NCBI RefSeq assembly: GCF_031755915.1
Contig: NC_083379.1
Location: 27,094,001 to 27,158,000, forward strand
Direction: 5' to 3'
From: Ziziphus jujuba
Taxonomy: Eukaryota; Streptophyta; Magnoliopsida; Rosales; Rhamnaceae
DNA length: 64,000 nucleotides
Part shown: positions 11,903 to 23,880 of the stretch, piece after piece
How the letters are laid out: each line of letters begins with the position of its first letter
Numbering within the stretch: the stretch's first letter is position 1
Notes under the pieces: model-generated
What the model saw: the letters and a program-made list of their open reading frames with translations, nothing else
What the model was told of the DNA's origin: nothing
The model's database searches: none
Made by a program: the position numbers and the translations under genes

Positions 11903-13171
11903 TCATGGAAATAAGGCTGCACATTCCCTAAATTGGAGATAGAGCATTCGTCCAATGAGATCATAACCTACATTATAGGATTGTTGAGCCCTCAATCCAA
12001 TGATTGTCACCTCTTCAGTAATGCTGGGATTCACATCCAAGCAAAACGTGCCCTTATTAGTATTATAGAACAAGCTCTTTACTTCCAAGTCAAGATCAGC
12101 ACCATTAGCAAAATGAAGGGAAGCAATCGTATGCACATTTGTTAGTTGACTATTTACTGGCTCTGTCGTGAAGTTACCATGGTAGCACAATTTTCTCGAT
12201 TCATCAGTGGTTGAGTTCAGCCCCAAATCTTCCATGAAAGCAACTATTTTGATGCGAAATTCTGTATACAAGCCGCTGACTAACCAAAGACCTGATGTTC
12301 CCGTGTCCATCACTGCACTTTTGGACCACATACCATTAGGATTGATGTAGGTGTTGCTGTTTCCTACAGTTACGGATTGTAAAGAAAGATAGTAATGACC
12401 CGAATATTGTATATCTATAGGGGTAGTGAATCCTTCAAAATTTGCCTCCTCACCTAAGATCAATAGGTTATAACCATAATCTTTATCGGTTATATCTCCA
12501 ATGCAGTAAGAAAATTTTGATCCAAAGGCCGAAATGGTATAAGATCTGTTGGAAAGTCCAAAAATGCCGTTGAATTTGGAATCAGGAAGTGATTGGGAAT
12601 CGCTACTACACCCAAATACCATACCAGACACAACGGTAATTTCTTCAGCGATTCCTTCATGTATTGGTCCGAAGGTGAGTTGTTCAGTGGCAATCAGCCC
12701 ACTGGACATTGATCCTCTAGCATAATTCCTTTTGTTGTAGAAGCATTGGCCGGTTGGGGAGCACTCTCCATTTGCTGAAATATCGATACAACGTTGATCA
12801 TCACACTGTATAGATGTATAAGTTGATGAGTGAGACGGATCATATATTGCCCTGTTGATGGCCCGCCTACGACATTGCCTGCAACCAGCACAGTCAACCC
12901 AAAGAAGGTTGCTTCCTGTATCCATCACTGCGAATTGTTGGACGGGTGGTTGGCCAATTTGGAAGTTGATGAACAGTAGGGGTCCGGAGTAATAATTTGT
13001 AGGCTCAAGCTTAGCTTTTGCTTCTGGCTGGAAATATTTTGGGACAATCGCATGATCACTGTGGATAAGTTTGATAACCAAGCCTTTTGGTTTGGGGACG
13101 TGAGGGCGACTGGTTGTGAAAGTGGTCAAAGTTGTTGCCAAAAGGAGAAAAAAAAACAAACATGAAGCCAT
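11903..13171 (-). CDS. Aspartic protease, A1 family, nepenthesin/CDR1-like
   Basis: Intact intronless frame of 422 residues. Residues 1-20 form a hydrophobic signal peptide ending near TTFTTSR, so the product is expected to be secreted or apoplastic. A short propeptide follows (LVIKLIHSDH, typical of plant nepenthesin-type proteases). First catalytic motif D84-T-G-S, followed by the Cys-rich nepenthesin-type insert (residues 94-143, about seven Cys). Flap-region Tyr near residue 150 (YARGSMSSG). Second catalytic motif D289-T-G-T. The C-terminus has the usual IIG and 'VGYDLIGRMLYL' blocks. Both catalytic Asp are present, so activity is plausible. The start ATG is the only one that gives the signal peptide. 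The CACTA element begins 317 bases upstream of the start, within the likely promoter region. It could act in protein turnover or defence like CDR1, but that is only a family-level inference. Confidence 0.92.
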   Translation of the reverse strand: MASCLFFFLLLATTLTTFTTSRPHVPKPKGLVIKLIHSDHAIVPKYFQPEAKAKLEPTNYYSGPLLFINFQIGQPPVQQFAVMDTGSNLLWVDCAGCRQCRRRAINRAIYDPSHSSTYTSIQCDDQRCIDISANGECSPTGQCFYNKRNYARGSMSSGLIATEQLTFGPIHEGIAEEITVVSGMVFGCSSDSQSLPDSKFNGIFGLSNRSYTISAFGSKFSYCIGDITDKDYGYNLLILGEEANFEGFTTPIDIQYSGHYYLSLQSVTVGNSNTYINPNGMWSKSAVMDTGTSGLWLVSGLYTEFRIKIVAFMEDLGLNSTTDESRKLCYHGNFTTEPVNSQLTNVHTIASLHFANGADLDLEVKSLFYNTNKGTFCLDVNPSITEEVTIIGLRAQQSYNVGYDLIGRMLYLQFRECAALFP

Positions 13172-13487
13172 TGATCCGGTAAGTGTAGGACCACCTTTGA
13201 TTTTTCTGCTGTTAAAGTTTTACTACTTGTATATTTGGATTTTAATTGCAAGGCATATAACGTTTGTTTGTTGGTTGAAAAAGATAAAAAGTATGAAATT
13301 TGTTGCTTCTGTTAGTTGAACAAGTGTAAAAGTATGAACTTTCACACAAAAGTTACACTTTCTTTAATTTTAAAGATAAATTAATAAGAAATTTGAACAA
13401 GTATATACGTACGTGGAGCTAATTTTTTCCCAAAGCATGGTGATATTTGATGAAATAATTAAAACAATGATTGAAACAATAACGACG
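13172..13487 (-). promoter_or_regulatory. Presumed promoter region of the aspartic protease
   Basis: Short interval between the protease start and the CACTA end. A weak TATA-like AAATATACAAG lies on the minus strand near 13230. No specific regulatory motif is claimed. If the protease is expressed, its proximal promoter is limited to about 0.3 kb of non-transposon DNA. Confidence 0.35.
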
Positions 13488-13969
13488 CACTACACGAAAA
13501 TTGATATCTAGCGACACTCACTTAACGATGCTACGAAAGAAACACGTCCGAAAAAACAAAACCACGACTCTGAGGTTAATACGTCAGTAAAAATTCAATA
13601 AATATACGACGTACTATATAGATTGTGAGTCGCCTGTTCTCTCCTTCCTTTTTTTTTTAGTTCTTTTAATTAATCTAATTTTCATTCAACAACAAATAAT
13701 CCATAAAAATATTAAAGCAACATAACTGAGGTTGTTTTTTTTTTTTTTTCTTTTTTGTTATACGTGTAACAAGCAACGCACCAGTAAGATTGTGCATCGC
13801 ATGTTCTCTCTTAACCTTTTTTTTTTTAAATCTTTTAATCAATCTAATTTTATTTTAATAATAACAATCAATAAAAATATTAGTACACCAATAAGATTGT
13901 GCGTCGCCTGTTCTCTCTTCACTTTTTATTTTTTTTTTAGTTTTCTTTTATTTTTTAATAAAATATAAA
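13488..13969. repeat. Left subterminal region of the CACTA element
   Basis: Holds AGCGACACTC, ACGATGC, ACGACTC and similar near-copies of the GCGACGC motif, then three shorter repeats (about 13628, 13793, 13896) of the form AGATTGTGCGTCGCCTGTTCTC followed by a long T run. These look like truncated forms of the array unit that starts at about 13970. Confidence 0.55.
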
Positions 13970-16900
13970 TAAGACCATCATAAGAATTGAACCCAGAACC
14001 TCCTACACTCTCAAGAAATCACTACACCACCAGGTCACATGACTTGTATGTACTAATGCAACAAAAACTGCTCAAAAATGGTGTTAGGCGATAAATTACT
14101 TAAAGAATGCGTCGCCAAATACATGAACGGGTGACGCATTCTTCAACAAATGCGTCGCCTTTTCTTTTCTTCTTTTTCAAATTTTTTGTCTAAACATTTA
14201 AAAAGAAATAAAATCAAAATAGGGCCATAAAAAGAAATGAACCCAAAACCTCCTACACTCTCAAGAAATCACCACATCACCAGGCAAAATAACCTATATG
14301 TATTGATATAGCACAAACTGGTTAATATAATGTCAGGCGACGCATTATATTAGGAATGCATTGCCATATAGACGAACATGTGACATATTATTCAAAAACT
14401 GCGTCGCCTATTCTTTTTCTTTTTTCAATTTTTTTGTTTAAACATTTAAAAAAAAGCAAAAACTGGTTAATATAATATCAGGCGACTCATTATGTTAGGA
14501 ATGCTTCGCCAAATAAACGAACAGCCGACATATTATTCAACAAATGCATCGCCTATTCTTTTTCTTTTTTCAATTTTTTTGTTTAAACATTTAAAAAAAA
14601 ATAAAATCAAAATAGAGCCATAACAAGAATTAAACCCAGGACTTCTTACACTCTCAAGAAATCACCACACCACCAGGCCAAATGACTTATATGTACTGAT
14701 ACAGCAAAAATTGGTTAATATAGTGCTAGGCGACGAATTATTCAAACAATGCATTGCCAAATACATGAATAGGTGATGCATTCTTCAACAAATGCGTCGC
14801 CTGTTCTTTTTTTTTTTCAATTTTTTTTAAACATTTAAAAAAAATTAAAAAAAATGCATCGCCTGTTCTTTTTTCTTTTTCCAATTTTTTTTAAACATTT
14901 AAAAAAAATAAAATCAAAATAGAGCCATAATAAGAATTAAACCCAGGACTTCCTACACTCTCAAGAAATCACCACACCACCAAGCCAAATGACTTATATG
15001 TACTGATACAGCAAAAATTGGTTAACATAGTATTAGGCGACGCATTATTCAAACAATGCGTCGCCAAATACATGAACAGGCGACCCATTCTTCAACAAAT
15101 GCGTCGCTTAATTTTTTTTTAACATTTTAAAAAAAATAAAATCAAAATATGGCCAGAACAAGAATTGAACCCAGGACCTCCTACACTCTCAAGAAATCCC
15201 CACACTACCAGGCCAAATCACTTATATGTACTGATACAGCAAAAATTGGTTAATATAGTATTAGGCGACGCATTATTTAAACATTGCGTCGCCAAACACA
15301 TGAACAGGCAACACATTTTCTTTTTTTTCTTCTTTTTTTGGTTTAAACATTTAAAAAAAAAAAGAAAATCAAAATATGGCCATAACAAGAATTGAACCCA
15401 GGACGCATTATTTAAACAATGAGTCGCCAACGCATTATTTAAACAATGAGTCGCCAAATACATGAACAAGCGACGCATTGTTCAACAAATGCGCCGCCTG
15501 TTTTTTTTTTTTTTTTTTTTTCAATTTTTTTGTTTAAACTTTTAAAAAAAATAAAATCAAGATAGGGCTGTAACAAGAATTGAACGCAGAACCTTCTACA
15601 CTCTCAAGAAATCACCACACCATCGAGCCAAATGACTTATATGTACTGATACAGCAAAAACTGGTTAATAGAGTGTTAGGCGACGCATTCTTTAAACAAC
15701 GCATCGCCAAATACATGAACAAGCGATGCATTCTTCAACAAATGCGTCGCCTGTTCTTTTCTTTTTTTTCAATTTTTTTTAAACAATTAAAAAAAATAAA
15801 ATCAAAATAGGACCACAACATGAATTGAACCCAGGACCTCCTACAATCTCAAGAAATCACCATACCACAAGGCCAAATAACTTATATGTGCTTATACTGC
15901 AAAAATTGGTTAATATAGTGTTAGGCGACGTATTATTTAAACAATGTGTCGCGAAATACATGAACAGGCGACACATTCTTCAACAAAATGCGTCGCCTAC
16001 TGTTTTTTTTTTTCAATTTTTTTTAAACATTTAAAAATAAATAAAATCAAAATATGACCATAACAAGAATTGAACCCAGGACCTTCAACACTCTCAGGAA
16101 ATCACCACACCACCAGGCCAAATGACTTATATATACTGATACAGCAAAAATTGGTTAACATAGTGTTAGACGACGCATTATTTAAACAATGCGTCACCAA
16201 ATACATGAACAGGCGATGCATTCTTCAACAAATTCGTCGCCTGTTCTTTTTTTTCTTCAATTTTTTTTGTTTAAACATGAAAAAAAAAAATCAAAATAGG
16301 GCCATAACAAGAAGTGAACCCAGGACCACCTACACTATCAAGAAATCACCACACACCAGGCCAAATGACTTATATGTATTGATACAGGAAAAATTGGTTA
16401 ATATAGTGTTAGGCGGCGCATTATTTAAGCAATGCGTCGCCAAATACATGAACAGGCGACGCATTCTTCAACAAATGCATCGCCTGTTCTTTTTTTTTTT
16501 TTTCAATTTTTTTAGTTTAAACATTGAAAAATAAATAAAATCAAAATAGGGCCATAACAAGAATTGAACGAGGACCTTCTACACTATCAAGAAACCACCA
16601 TACCACCAGGCCAAATGACTTATATGTATTGATACAGGAAAAATTGGTTAATATAGTATTAGGCGACGCATTATTTAAACAATGCGTCGCCAAGTACATA
16701 AAAAGGCGACGCATTCTTCAACAAATGCGTCGCTTGATCTTTGTTTTTTTTCAATTTTTTTTAAACATCTAAAAATTGATAAAATCAAAATAGGGCCATA
16801 ACAAGAATTAAATACTGGACCTCTTACACTCTTAAGAAATCACAACACCACCAGGCCAAATGACTTATATGTATTGATATAGGAAAAATTGGTAAATATA

Positions 16901-17111
16901 GTGTTAGGCGACGCATTATTTAAACAATGCATCGCCAAATACATGAACAGGCGACGAATTAACAAAAAATGCATCGCCTGTGCTTTTTTTTTTCTCAATT
17001 TTTTTTGTTTAAACACTTCAAAAAAAAAATAAAATCAAAATAGGGCCATAACAAGAAGTGAACCCAGGACCACCTGCACTATCAAGAAATAACCACACCA
17101 CCAGGCCAAAT
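13970..17111. repeat. Tandem array, left part (about 12-13 units of about 245 bp)
   Basis: Each full unit contains, in plus-strand order: an A/T-rich part with a CCATAACAAGAATTGAACCC segment (tRNA-like on the minus strand), ACTTATATGTACTGATAC, a TTGGTTAATATAGTG segment, an inverted pair GGCGACGCATT / AATGCGTCGCC with an 8-base loop, AAATACATGAAC, a second inverted pair of the same 11-mer with longer arms (up to about 15 bp), and a T-run / TTTAAACATTTAAAAA. Unit anchors (ATATGTA) fall at about 14050, 14295, 14694, 14994, 15223, 15644, 15885, 16128, 16370, 16622 and 16866. The last unit is broken at 17111 by the hAT element. Confidence 0.88.
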
Positions 17112-18016
17112 TAGGGGTGGGCTCGGTGCGGATTGGTTCGGTTTTTGGGGTTTTTTTAAACCTAACCGACCAATTCGGTTTGGGTTGGTTACATAACCGA
17201 ACCGAACCGAACCCAATATACAAATCGAACCGAACCGAACCGAACCCAATATACAAACCGAACCGAACCGAACCGACCATATTTGATCAGTTTGGGTTGG
17301 ATTTGCGGGTTGGGCCGGTCTGGGCTTCGTGTTGGGCCTCGGCCCAAATTGTATATATATATATATATATTTCGAATTTGGTATTTTTTGGACAAAAATT
17401 GTATAAAAAATTTTTTAGGCCTTTTTAATCATCAATCTATATTTTAAATTAGATATTCTTTTCAAATTATTCTTTAAATTAAATAATTTTAACATACATC
17501 CATCCACCTAAACAAAAATACCAAATAAGTTAATTATTAAGCATCAAACATATTAAATAATACAACACATAATCATACAACTATAATACAAATCTACAAC
17601 TACCACCACCCAATTATAAACCATACATCAACAAATAAAGTATATAACAAGTCTACAACCATTATTAGCTACAAAATAAAATACAACCCATATTTGAAAT
17701 CTAAAATTTTAAAATAAACTTATAATTAAATAAACTAATAATCCATAAAAATAAAAATTATTTTAAATATTGTTTTCTTCCACATTCTCCATTGCATGAA
17801 AAGCCACCAGCAGTAACCACAAGCTCACTACCTCAATAAACCAAATTCCATTCATCCTTCAACAAACATTAAAATTATAAATAAACATTAAACATTAAGC
17901 ATTAAATGTAAAGAATTAGCAATCAATAAACATTAAGTGTATTACTAAAATATTATCTAACTTAAAAGATAATTGATGATTTGGAATTAACAACAAACTT
18001 ACCAAGTAATCATATA
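17112..18016 (-). other. hAT 3' subterminal region
   Basis: 17112-17340 is unusually rich in CCGAACCGAA and its complement, with a unit of about 27 bp containing CCCAATATACAAA repeated. Such subterminal motifs are typical transposase binding sites in hAT elements. A TA microsatellite lies at 17350-17371. 17400-18016 is AT-rich and without a gene. Confidence 0.6.
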
Positions 18017-20327
18017 TCAATTAGGTGGAGGTAAACTTTGTTTTGTAACCCAAGATGCTCCTAAACAAATTAAAATATGATATTAGATTAATTAGTAAGC
18101 TAAAAGAAGTTGTAAATATTACTAAAAAATTCTAAAAACTCTAAAATAGATAATAAAAATAAAATTACAAATAATAATAATAAAAAAAATTCTTACCCGA
18201 TTCAATAGAATCATAATATGCGACATCTTCTATTGGTATTTCAACTCTATAATCATACGTCATAGGCTTTGATTGCAACCAATTTTGAGAACAAATCAAA
18301 GCCTCCACCATTTTTGGACCCAATGAACTTCGGAATGCATCAAGAATACGCCCTCCGGTACTAAAAGCAGATTCGGATGCTACTGTAGAAACTGGAATGG
18401 CGTATACATCTCTTGCAATTTGAGATAAAATTCGATATTTTGTCCAATTATTTTTCCACCAAGCCAAAATATCAAATTTCTCACTCTCCACATCCTCACA
18501 TGGATCAAACAAAAATTTATCAACCTCATTCTTTATTTCCAATACATTTTTTTCCATTTTTCTTTTTTTAAATTGTGATTCTTTCAAACGCCGACGATCA
18601 TCTATGCTTCCATCATCCAATGAATCCATCATCATCCCACTTTGTTGTGCTTGCATTGATTGACCATCATTTGAATTTGATACTTTAGAACTCCCATTCA
18701 TAGAATCAATTTCCTTATAGAAGTTGTAAAGGTTAACTAAAGTATCTTTTACATCCCTAGTCAAAGATTCAACCATACCACTTTCATAAGCATCCTCAAA
18801 AAGATATGATACATATTCCAGCTTATATCGTGGATCAAGCACAATGGCAATAAGCAACAACTTGTTGACATTTCCAAGTGAACCCCAATATTTGTCAAAC
18901 TTTATCAACATTTTCTTTGCCATATCGGCCATCAAATGATTTTGACTATTACTCCATTCAACAAGTGCATTATACATCAAACTCAATTCATGAAAACATA
19001 TATTAGAAGTAACAGTCAAAGAGGCACTAAACTTTAAGGTAACTTTATAAAAAGTAGCAAGAAATTTCACAAAAACCCTTGCACTATCCCAATCTTTAAT
19101 TAGAGGTGGTCCGGCTCTCTTCCTTCCTACTTCATGTTCCTCAAAATATCCAAGATAATGTCCATCAGCATCTATCATCCTATCAAAACCTTTTTGATAC
19201 TTCAAAGCCGAGTTCAACATCAAATAGGTGGAATTCCACCTAGTAGACACATCCAAAACCACGGTTTCTTTATATTCAATTTTCTCCTTCTCTACACATT
19301 CTTTAAATTTGTTTAACCTTGAAGGAGATGATCGAACATATCTAATAGCATTACGAATTCCAGCAATACTATCATGGATTTCCTTTAATCCAAATGTCAC
19401 AATTAAATTTACAATATGTGCAGCACAACGAACATGTAAAAACTCACCATCCAAAACATTTCCTTTCCAATAATTTAATTTTTCTTTCAAAAAATTAACA
19501 GCCACATCATTTGAAGAAGCATTATCAACCGTTATTGTGAAAACCCTTTCAATACCCCATTCAATCAAACAATTTTCTATAACCTTACCAATTGTCTCAC
19601 CCTTATGATTTTGCACAATACAAAAATTTAAAATTCTCTTATGCAACTTCCAATCATCATCAACGAAATGAGCGGTAAGAGTCATGTAATTGTTATTTTG
19701 AATGGAAGTCCATGTGTCCGTCGTAAGACAAACCCTTTGCTTCCTCAATGAAAACACACTCTTCAAAATTTTTTTCTCATCTAAGTACAACTGAAACACA
19801 TCTCTAGAAATTGTTCTACGAGATGGAGGTTCAAACTTAGGGTTCAAAGCATTACAAAACTTTCTAAACCCTTCTCCTTCAACGTGGCTAAATGGTAACT
19901 CGTCCATGATGATCATTTCTGCACATGCAAGCCTACATGCCTCTTTACTAAATGTTGTACTCATAGAGACCAAATTGCTACTACCACTTTCAAATGAAAA
20001 AACTTGTTGCTTTTTATCCTCCATCCTATTAGGGTATTTTTTGCATTGGTTCATCAAATGGTTTCGCAATGTACTAGTTCCACATCTCTTGGTATTACAT
20101 GCATAATCTACCCCACAATGTTTACATTTGCACCTAGGATTATTTGGATCATAATCTGGAATTTTTTCAAAATGTTCCCAAACCCAAGATGGAGCCCTAG
20201 AAGGTTTTCTCTTTTGCGTTTTATAAGGTTTATCCAACTGTGAAGGTTGAGATTCAGCTTTATCTGATTCATTTAAATACTCTTCCAATTCATTAATATC
20301 ATACAAATCATTGTGGCCCTCATCCAT
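18017..20327 (-). CDS. hAT transposase with BED zinc finger (RICESLEEPER/DAYSLEEPER-like)
   Basis: Main exon 20327-18197. I propose a 3' exon 18060-18017, because a GTAAGA donor follows codon 709 and an acceptor at 18061-18062 joins in frame to a short tail ending SLPPPN and a stop. Reading through instead gives 720 residues with a low-complexity end. Residues 48-98 are a BED-type zinc finger (C68-x2-C71, H90-x4-C95). RNase H-like core: D204 in TTDTW, D268 in TVDNASSND, the CAAHIVNL block at 301-308 and RWNSTY at 363-368. hAT C-terminal dimerisation domain at about 601-685 (WWKNN, ASESAFSTGGRIL). No frameshift or internal stop is present over 2.1 kb. It would cut and paste the element by binding its ends in the nucleus. 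A domesticated role is unlikely because it sits inside its own TIRs and target duplication. Confidence 0.92.
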
Positions 20328-22394
20328 CTAGAACCTATTAAAAACAAAATAAACATATACATATATGTATATATATATATATATACAAATATATATACAT
20401 ATAGCTGTCAAAATCAGCAGGCCAGGTTATATTAACAACTTCACAGCAATCAAGTCACACATCACTTCACAATCTCCAAACTTCACAGCAAACAATTTCA
20501 CAGCCTATGCTTCACTACACTTTCCAAAAGCAATTTTTGACCTTCCCACATGCAAAAATAACGAGAAAAAGGCTAAGTAACTTACCTCCAAATAATAGAC
20601 AATCACACAATTGTTTGTGATCTTGGAATTAAACGAAGAAAAGGAATGCTATTCGATTTATGCAAGTCACGATAGGCTGTTTGATTTTATCTACAAAACA
20701 GGGGAAAAAAATATATTAGACCACAAAGCAAAATAAAAAAAATAAAATTGCAATACTAATTAGAAAAAACAGAAAAAAAAAATTAATGCTATACACTTCT
20801 TCCATCCAAACTCCTGGTGTTAAGACTGATTAGAAAAAACAGCATTCCATAGTTTCCATGTATAATATTTTATGTATTTAAAATAGCATAGATTCTTTAT
20901 CAAGACAAAAAGTTTTAGTTATGCATAAATAATTTTGAGTGACTTGAGGAAAAGTACCTCATATATAATTATATATAAATATATAAATAAATATATATAT
21001 ATATATATATATGCAGCTTGTACTTAATCACTTAATTGTTAGATATATATATGGTTCTGATATAAAAGTAAATAGAACAGTCAAGGAGATTACATACGAG
21101 ATAATTAGACTCTCTTTCACAATGCTTCAAAAATGATTATCTAAGAAGGCTAGTCCCACTCGTTGCTTAATTAACCCATTTATACGCTTTGACTTTTTTT
21201 CCTCAATCATACTCTCACTTCATCACCATTTTGAATCAGTCCTCCAGAAAAGTAAAACTATAAATATTATTTTTCAGATCCACGGTTGCTTTATTAAAAC
21301 GATTGATTTAGAAACCAGACAACAAATTAATACTACCTCTTGACAAAATGACTCTCAATTAAAGTATTTCTACATAAGCTTCCCATAAATTTTGGAAGTT
21401 TATTAATTAATTGCTTAGGATATATATTTATATGTGTGAATGCTTATTTGTATTTATCATCATGACATACATAGCCAAGAAAATTAATGAAACGATAAGC
21501 ACCAAATTTATGATTGCGCGATCATAAACGACATAAAGTAGTTGGAAGGAAGAAGCAAAAGGAAACAAAACAAGTTACGGAAAAGTAATGGTCATCAGTT
21601 TGGCACACGCAAAAATTGACAATTCTCTGTTTTTAACTTTATTTGGAACGTATATATATATATATATACTGTCATTTTAATCTAGGAACATTTTGGCTGT
21701 AAGTCGATAACCAATCCTATAAAATGCTTATTCTCAGCGGATCTACTTGCTCTTACTCTTCATCATCATCATCCTAAACACACCTTGGCTGATGAGCATG
21801 CGAGACACACCAAAGTGAGCGTGGCAACACCCAACATTGTAGACAGCATGTATTGAAAGGCGAAGAACTTTGCTAAGACTATTTGTTTGGTTGCTGTGGA
21901 AGAGAAGCAAAATATTCAAAATTTTAAACAAACTTCCCATTCTATAAAATGGAACCAAAATAGAATAACTGCTGAAAAAGAGAAGTCAGAAACTACAAAA
22001 TGCATTTTTCATCTACAATATAAGCATTCTCAAGCAACTCAACCAATAATGTAGAAAAGGCAACCAGTATTCCATGGGCAACTACATCTAGATGTTAGTT
22101 GGAAATATGAAATTTTACATACCAGAAAAGGTTTTAAGGGAAAATAATAAACTGAAAGAAAAGGAACGAAGAAAAAGTGAGAGGAAACAAAATAAAATTT
22201 TTCCCTACTGCAGCAATTTGGGAAAGAAACATGCAAAATTCCTGCCAGTCTCAGTAATCTAAACTACTTAATGTGAGAATAATGGAGGAATAGGAACTAT
22301 AATCGATGGCTAATGCGAGACCATAGCCGTAATAAACTGTAATAATTCAGAATTAACATTGAAGCTATACAACAGCAAGAGCTCAAGAAAACAC
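20328..22394 (-). other. Non-coding 5' region of the hAT transposase gene
   Basis: No protein-coding gene recognised. An apparent donor, GGAG followed by GTAAGT on the minus strand at about 20594, suggests a small 5' UTR exon, and an AG acceptor precedes the transposase ATG. TA microsatellites lie at about 20355-20405, 20985-21012 and 21648-21668. A frame near 21743-21958 has an apparent splice acceptor upstream but I do not recognise its translation. Confidence 0.4.
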
Positions 22395-23361
22395 CTTGGT
22401 AGGATTGTCTCCGTAATGTGCAACAGCAAGAGGAACAGCTTCTCGATTAAGCCCTGAAGCAATATATTTGCTCACTACAGGATCCACAGAAGTGCCCTGA
22501 AATAACAAAAATGTTGACTTAATACCTTAGCATTTGAAAGCTAATTTCAAGAGACAGGTCAGTTTCAAGAAATCACGAGAAGTAATTATTTGAATTAGTA
22601 AAGCAATTGGAAAGCTTTTACTAATTATTCATTTTGCATCAGCGATGCAATCAGAAAATTTTATTTATTTCCATATCAAAGACTGACTAGACACATGGAA
22701 AACTACTTAATGATACTTATAAGATGAATCGACAATAAAATGCAAATTTCATGAGGCTTCAATACACTTAAAAGAACCTTCACAAACATCAAAACAGAGG
22801 AGACATACCACTGAAGATGCTGATGACGTAGTCCTAGCTGGAAGGTTTTCCAACCCAAGCCTGCTCCAATTTTGGTTTTCTTTCTCTGCTTCAGCTATAA
22901 CTTTTCTCTCAAAATCAAAATCATATTGGAAATTACTGTGGGGTATGTCACCTATTTGTGGTAGTAGTTGAGGCTGAAAAATAGGCAATTAAAACCAAAA
23001 CCAAATCATATTATACACAACATATTGCGAGATAAAAACCAACTAGATTATGCAAACACCTGCACAAGCGTTCAATTTCGAAACAAAATATGAAACACAG
23101 GAAAACAATGGTTTAAATGACTTACTTTGCAGTAAACATGAAAAGAGTGAATATTAAAATTATATGTACTACAACATAAACATACTTTTCCCAATTAAAT
23201 TTCTAAACATTTGAAAAGCAAAACAATGATTTGAATGATACTACGCAGTATTACATAAAACACAGGTCATGATCCCGACTAATATAATGAAGTTCTAAAA
23301 TAAAAGGAATAGGATATCTTACTGGTGGAGTGATTCGATATCATCTTGGATTATCAACTTC
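22395..23361 (-). pseudogene. Captured fragment of a plant UBA-domain protein gene (three exons with introns)
   Basis: Three exon-like blocks on the minus strand, collinear and bounded by splice signals: 23361-23323 (39 bp, ends ...YRITPP, donor GTAAGA), 22973-22809 (165 bp, 55 codons, starts PQLLPQIGDIPHSNFQ, acceptor TTTTTCAG, donor GTATGT) and 22496-22395 (102 bp, 34 codons, with DPVVSKYIASGLNREAV and YGDNPTK, acceptor TTATTTCAG). All join in phase 0. The wording matches my memory of a plant ubiquitin-associated (UBA) domain protein of the At5g53330 type. An in-frame TGA lies in the first block, and further exons on both sides are absent. It sits inside the hAT element, upstream of and on the same strand as the transposase, so it is a host gene piece taken up at DNA level. 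Confidence 0.65.
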
Positions 23362-23589
23362 CTGAATAGAAAATAAAAAAGAACAATAACAATAATTAAT
23401 CCTAAACATGGCGTGTTTGACATTGAAACAAAGTTTAACTGGTTGAAAATTCGAATCCTTCTAACTTCTAGGGTTAGGAATTCATAAGTATTTGGCTCTA
23501 GCGAGCTATTTCAACATGCTTTACGTATATCAGTATATGTTTTTTTCTTTTCTGCTTTTCCTTCTATATTGTTTTAGGTACTCGTACTA

Positions 23590-23880
23590 CACGATCTGGG
23601 GAATTATTTTACCTGCAGAGCTTGGGACTTGGGAGGGCGACGAGTGGTGGCGAATGGCGATCGGCGAGAGGGCGCGGACTGGGTCCGGTGCCGGCGGTTG
23701 TTCAAGTGGTGGCGTTGCTTGGGAGTTCAATCGGGTGGTGGCTGGCCGGAGGATGCTGCCTGCAAGTGGCGACTGGCGACGCGAATGCTAGGGCTTCAAT
23801 TTCGTTTTGTGAGAATCTGAGATTGTGTTGACTGTTGAGTGCTCACTGTTGTGTATTGTGTTTTCATCTTGAAATCCAAC
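23590..23880 (-). promoter_or_regulatory. GC-rich 5' leader/promoter region of the hAT transposase gene
   Basis: About 200 bases (23620-23800) are strongly GC- and CpG-rich against an AT-rich background. On the minus strand they end in CTCTGCAG followed by GTAAAATAAT, a good donor site, so they look like a non-coding first exon. Autonomous plant hAT elements such as Ac have a comparable GC-rich leader. Short frames here on the plus strand are not credible genes. Confidence 0.5.

Noticed and set aside
21743..21958. Possible further captured exon in the hAT element
   Set aside because: An acceptor-like site precedes it, but the translation matches nothing I recognise and the frame has a low-complexity end; recorded only as non-coding.
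23492..23831. Plus-strand frames in the GC-rich segment
   Set aside because: Three overlapping frames with no domain; the segment reads better as the minus-strand leader exon of the hAT gene.
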